A stretch of DNA of 52,685 bases, taken from the NCBI GenBank assembly GCA_017457065.1, contig JAFTIE010000121.1, positions 1 through 52,685 on the forward strand. Reading direction: 5' to 3'. The notes under the pieces were generated by a model, which did not search any database, was not told the DNA's origin, and was given only the letters and a program-made list of their open reading frames with translations. Shown piece by piece: positions 6,512 through 14,090 of this stretch (position 1 is the first letter of the stretch; every line of letters starts with the position of its first letter). The position numbers and the translations under genes are program-made. This stretch comes from Lentisphaeria bacterium (GTDB lineage: Bacteria; Verrucomicrobiota; Lentisphaeria; Victivallales; Victivallaceae).

Positions 6512-7973
6512 CGTTGGCGATACAATTTGTAACTGTACCCTTTTGCAAAAGTGCGGCGAAGGGGCTTACGGCGAAGTCTGGCTTGCTCACGATGCTATCG
6601 GAACCCGTGTCGCCATTAAAATTCTCTATAATCGCAACCGTTATTCAGAACGCGAGCTTGCAGGGCTTAAAAATTACAAAGATTGCAATCACCCAAACTT
6701 GCTGAAAATACGCCATGTTGAAATCACTGACAATGCGATTTATTACACCATGGATGCTGCTGATGACCTCAATCACGGCAACGGCGAATATCAGCCCGAT
6801 ACCCTTGCCAACCGTTTGGGAAAGTATGGCAGGCTGGATGGTAAAGAAATTACTGATATGCTCGACGGTTTGCTTTCAGGTCTTGAAGAACTCCACAAAC
6901 ACGGACTGGTTCACCGGGATATCAAGCCTGATAATATTCTGTGGGTAAATGGCAGAGCCATCCTTGCCGATGTGGGGTTGATCGCCTTTGAAGGAGCTGG
7001 TTCTCTGGTGGGAACACCGGGCTTTCTTTCGCCACGGGTGCTTGAGGGGAATCCAGCCGAAGCCAGTGACGACTTTTACGCTCTGGGCAAAGTTATCTAC
7101 TGCGCTTTGACCGGACTTGCAGTTACCGAGTATCCGAGTTTGCCGATAGATGTAACGATCAGTATGGATGCCAATTTGAATAAAGCCCTGCGGGAAAGTT
7201 GTTCGCATCCGATAAAATCGACTGCCGAATTCCGGAAGTTGCTGAATGGCAAAAGCGTTTCCGTTCCGTCTGAACCCAAAATCAGAAATCCATTCCCGAT
7301 AAAAAAACTTGTAATGGTATCGGGAATTGTGGTTCTGATCGGTGCGTTCGTTTATCTTTTTATTCAACAGCAGAAAATGGCTGAAAAACATATCGTGCAA
7401 CCGGTTCCGGTCGATGTCGAAGCAGAAAAAAAATTGACACAACAGCAAAATATCGACCATGATTTTCAAAAAGAACTGCAAAGTAATGTGCAAACCTTTT
7501 TCCGCAAATCCGGTTGGCTTGATAATGGAAAGATGCTGCCTTTCTTGCTGAATTATGAAGTAATGGATGCTTCTTTAATGCGGGAACTGATTACAGGAGG
7601 CAGCGGCAATCCCCGTCTGCAGCCATCCGCCGGAGCATATCGGAAAACGGTTCGGATTTCCACATCATTGGAAATTAAACTTTTGGGTATGCTTCACGGC
7701 GTACACTATCCGGATTTTGATGTTGCGAAGGTTCAGGAGCGGCAGAGTTATTGGAAAAATCGTGCAGATATAAAATTGATGCTGACCACAGACCCGGTTA
7801 TGCAGGCTGTTGCATTGGATGCGGTTATCCGTAACGGGATCAATAAGGTATTGGAACATGGTTCATTCCGTGGCAATGAAGAAGCTGAACTCAAGAATTT
7901 GATTTATATGCGTCATGCTCTGCTTGACCCGGAATGGGGTAAACTGCAGTTTATGTCAAGAAATTTTCATTGA
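6501..7973 (+). CDS. Membrane-anchored Ser/Thr protein kinase
   Basis: A 490-residue protein. The N-terminal kinase domain has the Gly loop GEGAYGEVW (19-27), the VAIK lysine (40), HRDIKPDN (138-145) and an ADVGL metal-binding motif (156-160) with Val in place of the usual Phe of DFG. GTPGFLSP follows in the activation segment. One membrane helix lies at about 270-288, followed by a roughly 200-residue C-terminal domain I cannot name, probably on the other side of the membrane as a sensor. The 11-bp overlap with the sigma-factor gene implies coupled synthesis. Together they look like a signalling pair in which the kinase senses an envelope cue and controls the sigma factor. The catalytic Lys, Asp and HRD residues are present, so it is probably active. 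Confidence 0.9.
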   Translation: MSYNVGDTICNCTLLQKCGEGAYGEVWLAHDAIGTRVAIKILYNRNRYSERELAGLKNYKDCNHPNLLKIRHVEITDNAIYYTMDAADDLNHGNGEYQPDTLANRLGKYGRLDGKEITDMLDGLLSGLEELHKHGLVHRDIKPDNILWVNGRAILADVGLIAFEGAGSLVGTPGFLSPRVLEGNPAEASDDFYALGKVIYCALTGLAVTEYPSLPIDVTISMDANLNKALRESCSHPIKSTAEFRKLLNGKSVSVPSEPKIRNPFPIKKLVMVSGIVVLIGAFVYLFIQQQKMAEKHIVQPVPVDVEAEKKLTQQQNIDHDFQKELQSNVQTFFRKSGWLDNGKMLPFLLNYEVMDASLMRELITGGSGNPRLQPSAGAYRKTVRISTSLEIKLLGMLHGVHYPDFDVAKVQERQSYWKNRADIKLMLTTDPVMQAVALDAVIRNGINKVLEHGSFRGNEEAELKNLIYMRHALLDPEWGKLQFMSRNFH

Positions 7974-8288
7974 ATCGGATTTAATATTTATGAAAATCTC
8001 AACTTCTACTTGAGATTTGCATAAAAAAAGAAAAAAATCACAATTCTGCGACAAATTGCAGAAAAGTTTGCGAATAATAGGGTGAAGAAAGAAATTTCTT
8101 CCATGCAGACAGAGATGCGATTTGATTTTAAAGGATTGTGGTGCTATGTTATTTACCGAACTTAAAAAAGAGGTGAAAAACAAAAACAGTAATCACAAAA
8201 ATTTGAAAATCGAATAATTCGCAGTCTTTCAAGACGGTTACTTCGGGAAACGCCAAAAACACGAGTAAAACTGATTGCTTGAAGGGTG

Positions 8289-8385
8289 CGTCTGTGTGCA
8301 TACACAGACGTACTCTGTTTGCATGGGTTTTACGGGTATTGGCGTACCTCCGAAGTCATGAGAATGGAGTACGTCTTTTTTTGTG
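8289..8385 (+). ncRNA. Candidate structured leader RNA / attenuator with competing pairings
   Basis: The gene-free stretch 7974-8408 (435 bp) is AT-rich at first and then carries this structure. Pairing A joins CGTCTGTGT (8289-8297) to ACACAGACG (8302-8310) with a GCAT loop. Pairing B joins AGACGTACTC (from 8306) perfectly to GAGTACGTCT near 8368-8377, followed by a run of Ts. The two share bases, so only one can form. A third option joins GGCGTAC(C)CTCC near 8340 to the same GGAGTACGTC. This is the layout of an attenuator or riboswitch placed just before the gene at 8409. No known RNA family is recognised. A 23-codon ORF at 8146-8217 is possible but unsupported. Confidence 0.5.
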
Positions 8386-8408
8386 TCAAAACATAGGGAG
8401 AAATTGAG

Positions 8409-8960
8409 ATGAGTATTTGGAAAACTATTGGCGGTGCTGTTGTTGGTGGATTGTTGGGAGGTCCTGCCGGAGCTGTTGCAGGAGCGGTGATTGGTTCTGG
8501 GAAGACAAAGGATGTGCTTAAAAAAACGGGAGAAATTGCTAAAGCGACAGCCAAAGGAGCGGCGAAAATTGCAGGAGAAGCTATTGATCAAGCAAGTCGG
8601 AGTGAACCTGCCGTTCGTGGGGTGGTTGTTTCAGATAATGGAGAATGGGGAATATGCTATCCCAATCATAAGATTTTAACCGTATTAACTGAAAATTACG
8701 GTGACTTGTATCGCGGCGATATTGCGATTATTCCGGATACTGCTTTTTGTTCCCGTAATTATTGTTACTTTGTTAATAAAGAAGGGTTTCGATTCTCTAT
8801 TGATAAAGAAACATTTATGACGGCTGTAGATAAAGTCGGAGAACGTTATGATGGTTTTGGCAGTGAAAAGTTTGTTATGGAATTATGTGAAATAAAAGAT
8901 CCAGTTGAAATACAGAACCGTGAATTCTTCAAACATGCAATATGGATAAACAGAAGTTAA
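8409..8960 (+). CDS. Glycine-zipper protein with C-terminal soluble domain
   Basis: A 183-residue protein of unknown function. Residues about 8-35 are an almost pure Gly/Ala/Val zipper (GGAVVGGLLGGPAGAVAGAV) that could form a membrane-inserted hairpin. A Lys/Ala-rich amphipathic helix follows at 40-65. The C-terminal 110 residues look like a compact beta-rich domain (VRGVVVSDNGEWGICYP, then YRGDIAIIPDTAFCSRN). A ribosome site AGGGAG lies upstream, and the structured leader precedes it. The next gene follows after 15 bp, so this heads an apparent operon running to 12437 or beyond. The zipper plus globular domain layout suggests a membrane-docking subunit. Confidence 0.65.
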   Translation: MSIWKTIGGAVVGGLLGGPAGAVAGAVIGSGKTKDVLKKTGEIAKATAKGAAKIAGEAIDQASRSEPAVRGVVVSDNGEWGICYPNHKILTVLTENYGDLYRGDIAIIPDTAFCSRNYCYFVNKEGFRFSIDKETFMTAVDKVGERYDGFGSEKFVMELCEIKDPVEIQNREFFKHAIWINRS

Positions 8961-8975
8961 AACGAAGTGCTATCT

Positions 8976-10667
8976 ATGAATACTAAAAATAATAAAACCG
9001 CATTGCATGCGACATTAGCTGCAGCCGCAGAAGATACTGTCAATCGTTTCGGCAGTGGAATCAAAGAGCATCTTGTTGCATTGAAGGGAATTGACCGTGA
9101 GATTAGCGTAGACAAACTCGCTGTTGGAAAAACAGTTCTGTTTAATTGGAACGGTAATGATATTCCTGTCGTGATAAAAAATATTGCAGGCAGAAACAAT
9201 ATTCAGGTGGAATTTGCGGGTAACCAACTGCATACTCAATTGGATGTCAAAATCAACGAACTTGAGGGAATTGTCAATAAGCGAAGTTTAGCCCAAATTG
9301 CCCAAAGCAAAGTCAATCCGGAATTTGCTGAACAAAATCTGAAACAGCAGGCTGGCTTTTCCGCTGAAGTCAAAGAAGTTGGCAGGCAAAGAGCTGAAGA
9401 AGCTGTTGCCGGTAAAAATCCCAAAACAGTTCGTACAGATGATCTTCCCGGGCATGTCAATGATCCTTTTTTTGATATAACTTGTGAAGTTGATGCCAAA
9501 GGCAACCCCATTCCCGGAGCCAGCGCGCAAATGAAATTTGTCGGCAGCTCACCTGAGGCTGCTGTGGACAAGATGCTGACAAAGCAATATCAGAAATACC
9601 ATGACAATGATGTAAAGATCATGGTTCCGAAAGATTATTATCCCGGAATGAAAGAGGCTTTGCAGAATAAAATTACTTCTCTGGAAGATCAAATCTCCAC
9701 AATGCGGGCAAGAGGATATTCGCAGGATGCAATCAATGCCAAGGTAAAGCAGCTCGAAAATTGCAAAACTCTTCAGAAAAATTTGCTGGAAAGCAAAGTT
9801 ACCAATGCTGAAGCAATGGAAGCAAGAACCAATCCAACGCTTTCCACGGCAAAGGATATTGCCAAATTGGCTCATCGTGCCGGAGTACAACAGGCTGCGA
9901 TTGGAGCTGCTGTTGGCGGCGGAGTTTCCATTGTAAGAAACGCGGTTGCTTTATACAAAGGCGATAAACGAAGTATTGAAGCTCTTAAAGACGTAGCAGT
10001 AGATACAGCAGGAGCCGCCGGAGTAAGTTATGTTACCGGTTTCGGCGGAGCTGCAATAAAAGGTACTATGCAAAACTCGTCATCTGCGATGTTAAGAGGC
10101 ATTTCCAAAACAAACCTTCCGGCTTATATTGCTACATCCACTCTGGAAATCGGTAAAACAATGCATTCCTATTTTTCCGGGAAAATAGATGGCACAGAAT
10201 GCCTTGAAGAATTGGGCGAAAAGGGATATGGCATGGTAACAAGTGCTATGTTTGCAGCTGTTGGGCAAGTTGTGATTCCCATTCCCATACTTGGAGCAAT
10301 GGCTGGCAGTATGCTGGGATATGCTTTGAGTTCAGCTTCTTACCATATTCTTCTTGACAGCATGAAAGAGGCAAAACTTGCCAGAGCTGAACGGATCCGG
10401 ATTGAAAAAGAGTGTGCAGAAGCAGTAAAAATGCTTCAGGAATACCGCAAAGAACTGGAAAAATTCATTGATGATTATTTGAAAGAGGCTGAAGATACTT
10501 TCAATGAAGTTTTTGCAGAGATCAAAGATAAACTTGCAATCGGCGATGCCGACGGCTACATAAGATCTGTAAATAAAATTACAGAATTTTGCGGTAAGAA
10601 TCCCATTGCAAGTAATCGTAAGGATTTTGATCTGCTTATGCAAAACGATGCTCCCATAAAATTTTAA
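8976..10667 (+). CDS. Large helical protein with two hydrophobic hairpins (possible membrane-acting effector)
   Basis: A 563-residue protein, not assigned to a family. The N-terminal 60 residues include a small beta segment (VGKTVLFNWNGNDIPVVI). A long helical region with coiled-coil character follows (ALQNKITSLEDQISTMRARG). Two glycine/alanine-rich hydrophobic stretches come next, near residues 305-350 (AAIGAAVGGGVSIVRNAVAL) and 420-455 (IPIPILGAMAGSMLGYALSS). The C-terminal coiled coil is highly charged. There is no signal peptide. This arrangement of soluble helices around buried hydrophobic hairpins resembles pore-forming or membrane-remodelling proteins, by analogy only. The ATG at 8976 is preferred over a GTG at 8967; neither has a strong ribosome site, which suggests coupling to the upstream gene. 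Confidence 0.65.
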   Translation: MNTKNNKTALHATLAAAAEDTVNRFGSGIKEHLVALKGIDREISVDKLAVGKTVLFNWNGNDIPVVIKNIAGRNNIQVEFAGNQLHTQLDVKINELEGIVNKRSLAQIAQSKVNPEFAEQNLKQQAGFSAEVKEVGRQRAEEAVAGKNPKTVRTDDLPGHVNDPFFDITCEVDAKGNPIPGASAQMKFVGSSPEAAVDKMLTKQYQKYHDNDVKIMVPKDYYPGMKEALQNKITSLEDQISTMRARGYSQDAINAKVKQLENCKTLQKNLLESKVTNAEAMEARTNPTLSTAKDIAKLAHRAGVQQAAIGAAVGGGVSIVRNAVALYKGDKRSIEALKDVAVDTAGAAGVSYVTGFGGAAIKGTMQNSSSAMLRGISKTNLPAYIATSTLEIGKTMHSYFSGKIDGTECLEELGEKGYGMVTSAMFAAVGQVVIPIPILGAMAGSMLGYALSSASYHILLDSMKEAKLARAERIRIEKECAEAVKMLQEYRKELEKFIDDYLKEAEDTFNEVFAEIKDKLAIGDADGYIRSVNKITEFCGKNPIASNRKDFDLLMQNDAPIKF

Positions 10668-10691
10668 CCCAAAAATGAAAGGAATAAATAA

Positions 10692-11405
10692 ATGGGAAAA
10701 ATGTCAACAACTGATCGTGCCATGCTTAAGGTAGCTTATTTACTTTCAAGCATAAATGGCGAAATCGGCAAATTGGAGTGCGAAGCATTCAAAGCTTTAT
10801 GTTTTAACAATGCTTCTGCAATTCCAGGAACAGCAGAAGTTAATGCTTTTCTGGAAGAAGTAGTGACTGAAGCTGAAAAATTTCAGAAACTGAAGAAATT
10901 TTATAATGCGGAAGAACAAATTCTTGCATTTATCTCAAAAGTCGGTGCCGATTGTGAAAAGTTGAAAGCAGATCCCGTTGTCAGCAGAAAAGCTTTTGCG
11001 GTTTGGATCGGCTTGTGTATGGCAGATGGTAAATATTCCGAAGTTGAACGGCAGTTGATAAAGACTCTTCAGCAGATATTTATCAGAAAAATTGATTTCA
11101 GCAATGTATCATCTGAATTGCGTATCGGAGCACTTATGGGGGCTTTTATGCCCGGCGTGGGAAGTTTGATTACCGCAGGAAAAATCGGGAAAGCTATCGT
11201 TTCCGGCGAATACAAAGCCCAGGAATCTGAACAGGTGATTTCGGATGAGTTTCTGAAACAACTTGAGGATGATTGCAAGATGCTTAATGATTTAAAAATG
11301 CAAATCGATTCAACTGCTGATGCTGTCCAAAAAGCAAGTTTGCAGAATTCTTTCAACTATATTGAAGACAGCCTCAAAGAACTTATCAAAAATGGTTTGA
11401 ATTAA
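10692..11405 (+). CDS. TerB-like protein
   Basis: A 237-residue helical protein. Its first 130 residues show the TerB (tellurite-resistance B) pattern: LLSSINGEIGKLECEAFKAL, then AFAVWIGLCMADGKYSEVERQLI, where the A-D-G-x-x-S-x-x-E signature is characteristic. TerB-type domains are acidic helical bundles found in stress and phage-related membrane complexes. After residue 140 a short Gly-rich hydrophobic stretch (IGALMGAFMPGVGSLITAG) could touch membrane, followed by a C-terminal helix pair. A ribosome site AAAGGA lies upstream. It sits 24 bp after the 563-residue protein and 24 bp before the 335-residue one, so all are probably co-expressed. Confidence 0.65.
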   Translation: MGKMSTTDRAMLKVAYLLSSINGEIGKLECEAFKALCFNNASAIPGTAEVNAFLEEVVTEAEKFQKLKKFYNAEEQILAFISKVGADCEKLKADPVVSRKAFAVWIGLCMADGKYSEVERQLIKTLQQIFIRKIDFSNVSSELRIGALMGAFMPGVGSLITAGKIGKAIVSGEYKAQESEQVISDEFLKQLEDDCKMLNDLKMQIDSTADAVQKASLQNSFNYIEDSLKELIKNGLN

Positions 11406-11429
11406 CATATCAAAAAAGGAGATTTTATT

Positions 11430-12437
11430 ATGCCGTTACCTCTTATTCCCATTATACTCGGTGCGATTGCTGTGACTACCGGCGGCGTCGGAGTTGCCAA
11501 AGGAGTCAAAGCTGTTATGGATAATAACGAAGCAAATGACATCAATGAAAGTGCACAGAATATTATTGACAAAGCCCAAGATGAATTGAAGACTGCCAGA
11601 GATAATACATCAAAAGCATTGACTCAACTTGGTAATAAAAAAATTGATATTTGCGATAAACACCTCGCTCATTTTATTGCCAGCTTTGAAAAATTGAAAA
11701 ATGTTGAACTGGAAACTTCCATCGGTCTGGAAGAGCTGGCTAAATTCAAGATCGATAAGCAATCCATTACTGACTTGAAGAAAGTTACTTTGCTTGCCAC
11801 ATCCCTTGCTTCCGGAACTGCCGGAGGTGCAGTAGCCGGAGCCGCAGTTGCATTCGGAGCTTATGGTGCAGCCGGAGCATTGGCAACTGCCTCAACGGGA
11901 ACGGCGATTGCCACCTTGAGTGGAGCCGCCGCAACTAATGCTACTCTGGCATTTTTTGGCGGCGGAGCATTAGCCGCCGGAGGTTTGGGGGTCGCCGGAG
12001 GAACGATGGTTCTCGGTGGCTTAGTTGCTGGACCGGCGCTGGCAGTCCTCGGATTTGTTATGGGAGCAAAAGCTAGCAGTAATCTGGATAATGCCCGTTC
12101 AAATCTTGCAACTGCCAAAAAGGTAAAAGCTGAATTAGCAGTTCTGACAACTGCTTGCAATGGAATCAAGAAACGGTCTGATCTCTTTACTAGAACGCTG
12201 ATCAAACTGGAATCAATTCTCAATATGCAGCTGGCTAAATTTGAGTACATTCTCGCCACCGAAGGTATAGATTATTCAAAATTCAGCGATTCATCAAAAA
12301 ATCTTGTGGCGATGCTTCTGGGAACTGTTCAGGCAGTCAAAGCATTGCTCGATACACCTTTGCTGAATGAGGCGGGTGCTCTTACCGATGAATCAGAAAA
12401 GGTTGTCAATACCGTAAAAGGTCTTTTGGAAGCCTGA
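11430..12437 (+). CDS. Coiled-coil / glycine-zipper membrane protein
   Basis: A 335-residue protein of unknown function. It opens with a hydrophobic segment (LPLIPIILGAIAVTTGGVGVAKG), then a heptad-like coiled coil (residues 35-110). A remarkable stretch of about 100 residues (135-230) made largely of Gly, Ala and Val comes next, long enough for three to four packed glycine-zipper helices. A second coiled coil closes the chain (ARSNLATAKKVKAELAVL). This two-sided plan resembles proteins encoded beside bacterial dynamin-like GTPases, but no GTPase gene is visible here. The ribosome site AAAGGAG is strong. Its stop overlaps the next start (TGATG). Confidence 0.65.
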   Translation: MPLPLIPIILGAIAVTTGGVGVAKGVKAVMDNNEANDINESAQNIIDKAQDELKTARDNTSKALTQLGNKKIDICDKHLAHFIASFEKLKNVELETSIGLEELAKFKIDKQSITDLKKVTLLATSLASGTAGGAVAGAAVAFGAYGAAGALATASTGTAIATLSGAAATNATLAFFGGGALAAGGLGVAGGTMVLGGLVAGPALAVLGFVMGAKASSNLDNARSNLATAKKVKAELAVLTTACNGIKKRSDLFTRTLIKLESILNMQLAKFEYILATEGIDYSKFSDSSKNLVAMLLGTVQAVKALLDTPLLNEAGALTDESEKVVNTVKGLLEA

Positions 12438-12700
12438 TGGATTTTCAATGTGATAAATGTGGCATTTGCTGCAAGCTGCTGAAAGGTATTCCACAGCTTG
12501 CAGCGTTTGACCGCGGCGATGGGGTGTGCATTCATTTGAAGGATAATTTATGTTCTATCTATGAATCACGCCCTGATATTTGCAATGTAGAAAAAATGTA
12601 TCCTTTTTTCAAAGATCAGATGACTGAAGAAGAATATATTCAGTTGATGACAGAGTCTTTCAGATGCTTAAAGCAAACATTTGACAAGAAGCAAAGTTAA
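12437..12700 (+). CDS. YkgJ-family cysteine-cluster protein
   Basis: An 87-residue protein of the YkgJ (putative zinc- or iron-chelating) family. It has CDKCGICCKLL at residues 5-15, the C-x-x-C-G-x-C-C pattern that defines the family, and conserved later cysteines in GVCIHLKDNLCSIYESRPDIC and FRCL. The role is unsettled; members are proposed metal chelators or Fe-S proteins and are often found near modification enzymes. It starts on the last base of the preceding stop codon (TGATG). The next two genes encode a small peptide and a radical-SAM enzyme, so a supporting role in peptide modification or Fe-S supply is plausible but inferred. Confidence 0.8.
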   Translation: MDFQCDKCGICCKLLKGIPQLAAFDRGDGVCIHLKDNLCSIYESRPDICNVEKMYPFFKDQMTEEEYIQLMTESFRCLKQTFDKKQS

Positions 12701-12720
12701 AACATAGAAAGTTTTTCGAT

Positions 12721-12933
12721 ATGGATGAAAATAAAAAGTTTAATACCGAATATAATGACAATGGAAATAATGAAATAAAATCTTCCTGTAGACTTCAGGG
12801 AAATATGGTTTGTCCTACTCCAAAAGAAGATAACCGGGAAAATGAAGTAAAAACAAACGCTTTTCAGGGAAGTTTTGTTGATACTTCAAATAGTGGTTTA
12901 TTAGGCGTATTAAAGAAATTATTCGGTAAATAA
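12721..12933 (+). CDS. Small peptide; candidate RiPP precursor
   Basis: A 70-residue, hydrophilic, Asn/Glu/Lys-rich peptide immediately upstream of a radical-SAM/SPASM-like gene (TTG start 2 bp after this stop). It contains two loosely similar segments: C23, RLQGNMVCPTP (24-34) with C31, and AFQGSFVDTSN (47-57). They share an aromatic/aliphatic-QG-x-x-V core. The C-terminus is an amphipathic helix LLGVLKKLFGK. The length, the Cys content, the repeated motif and the neighbour fit a ribosomally made, post-translationally modified peptide precursor. The evidence is contextual, the ribosome site is weak (AGAAAG), and it could simply be an unknown small protein. Confidence 0.5.
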   Translation: MDENKKFNTEYNDNGNNEIKSSCRLQGNMVCPTPKEDNRENEVKTNAFQGSFVDTSNSGLLGVLKKLFGK

Positions 12934-12934
12934 A

Positions 12935-13813
12935 TTGTTGAATCAGTTCAAAAAATTATTATGCTTTGATAACCAAACGCATACAGCAAAAAAGTTACCC
13001 TGGTATTTACCGCATTATTTTATGCTGGAATTGACTGCCCTGTGTAATTTCAACTGTCCTTATTGTTATTGTTTATGGCACGAGTTTCCTCAATTAAGCA
13101 ACAAGCATTTATCTACGGGTGAGTGGAAGAATATTATTGCTTTTTTAAGCAAGAAAAAAGTGGATTCACTTTTATTTACCGGTGGGGAAGTTTTATTGCG
13201 GCAAGATATAAAAGAGATCGTTTCTTTTGCAAGAGAGCAATTACCGCAGGGAAAGTTATCTTTATTTACTAACTCGTCACTGTTGAATGAAGATTTATTT
13301 CACTTTTTCAAATCTCTGGAAGTAAAACTTTTTACAAGTTTACAGGGCTTGAAAACCTATTCAGATATGACAGGTTCCCGTTGTTCGGCAGAGCCTTTAC
13401 TTGCCAATGTACGCTATGCAAAAAATAATGATTGGCCGATGGCGGTAAGCATAACGGTAACGCATCAAAATAAGTATGAGATATGTGATATATTTGCGGC
13501 GGCAGCAGAAGCCGGAGCCTGTACGATTCAAGTCGGAGCAATGATGCCGCAAGGCAGAGGCAAACAACATCTTGAGTTGACTTTATCCAGAAATGAATGG
13601 GAGCACATAAAAAACCAAATCCGCAATATGCCAAACTGCGGTGTACCTTACACTTTTTGTGATGAAATGATTTGTGAATGCCGAAAACATAATGAGGATA
13701 TATTCAATCGGTTTCACAATCCCGATAAAACCATTTGCCGAGCAGGAAAAGATTACGGTGTTATTTCTCCCAACGGTCTTTACAGAAAATGTTTTCATTT
13801 CTACGAAGAGTAA
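12935..13813 (+). CDS. Radical SAM protein with SPASM-like C-terminal cysteines
   Basis: A 292-residue radical-SAM enzyme. The 4Fe-4S/SAM motif CNFNCPYC occupies residues 37-44 (C37, C41, C44). FTGGEVLLRQD supplies the GGE motif that binds the SAM amino group, and FTNSSLLNE and SITVTHQNK are the next barrel strands. The C-terminal 100 residues hold further cysteines (CDEMICECRK; CRAGKDYGVISPNGLYRKC), a pattern like a shortened SPASM/twitch domain that binds auxiliary clusters in peptide-modifying maturases. The reading frame begins at a TTG (12935); the first ATG in frame is just before the SAM motif. The non-ATG start next to the peptide stop suggests coupling. The likely substrate is the peptide at 12721-12933 (inference). 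Confidence 0.85.
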   Translation: MLNQFKKLLCFDNQTHTAKKLPWYLPHYFMLELTALCNFNCPYCYCLWHEFPQLSNKHLSTGEWKNIIAFLSKKKVDSLLFTGGEVLLRQDIKEIVSFAREQLPQGKLSLFTNSSLLNEDLFHFFKSLEVKLFTSLQGLKTYSDMTGSRCSAEPLLANVRYAKNNDWPMAVSITVTHQNKYEICDIFAAAAEAGACTIQVGAMMPQGRGKQHLELTLSRNEWEHIKNQIRNMPNCGVPYTFCDEMICECRKHNEDIFNRFHNPDKTICRAGKDYGVISPNGLYRKCFHFYEE

Positions 13814-13841
13814 AATTTTTCAATCCGGCGACCAAAAGACA

Positions 13842-13888
13842 ACCTCCTTGCGAATAATAGAGCAGAAAACTTTAATTTGCAAGGAGGT
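13842..13888 (+). promoter_or_regulatory. Stem-loop that hides the ribosome site of the next gene
   Basis: ACCTCCTTGC (13842-13851) is perfectly complementary to GCAAGGAGGT (13879-13888). The right arm is the Shine-Dalgarno sequence of the gene starting at 13895, and TTTTT follows. The stem could silence translation, or act as a terminator after the radical-SAM gene (T-run 13890-13894). The loop is 27 nt. Confidence 0.6.
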
Positions 13889-13894
13889 CTTTTT

Positions 13895-14074
13895 ATGAAA
13901 GATGCTTTAAATGTTATCGGGTGTCTGATCGCTGTTCCGGTTATCATAACGATCGGGTATTTCATCATTGGAACGTTGATTTATTTCATCCCGTTTCTAC
14001 TGGCAGTCGGAGTCATTTTATTGGTATTGTATCTGATTTCTTGCGGTATCAAAAGCGTAATTGGAAATAAATAA
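13895..14074 (+). CDS. Small two-helix membrane protein
   Basis: A 59-residue protein made almost wholly of hydrophobic residues: a first membrane helix (VIGCLIAVPVIITIGYFIIG), a short turn, and a second (LIYFIPFLLAVGVILLVLYL), ending in a Lys-containing tail. There is no recognised family. The ATG at 13895 follows a consensus AAGGAGG site. That site is the right arm of a 10-bp stem, so expression may be conditional. Small two-helix proteins in mobile elements are often toxins, holin-like proteins or regulators of membrane complexes. Here the function is not known. Confidence 0.7.
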   Translation: MKDALNVIGCLIAVPVIITIGYFIIGTLIYFIPFLLAVGVILLVLYLISCGIKSVIGNK

Positions 14075-14090
14075 AAAGGAGGAATGATTT

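Noticed and set aside
7956-8183. A minus-strand ORF of 75 codons in the gap after the kinase gene.
   Set aside because: The composition is Phe/Ser-rich, as expected from an A/T-rich reverse strand. It has no ribosome site and overlaps the kinase gene's 3' end.
8146-8217. A 23-codon ORF starting MLFTELKK.
   Set aside because: It lacks a ribosome site and any recognisable motif; too short to support.
8068-13860. A 13-base match TTGCGAATAATAG at 8068-8080 and 13848-13860, taken as a possible promoter motif of the element's sigma factor.
   Set aside because: Several random 13-base matches are expected among the pairs of sites in 22 kb, and the second copy lies inside the arm and loop of a hairpin. 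No spacing-consistent promoter elements accompany it.
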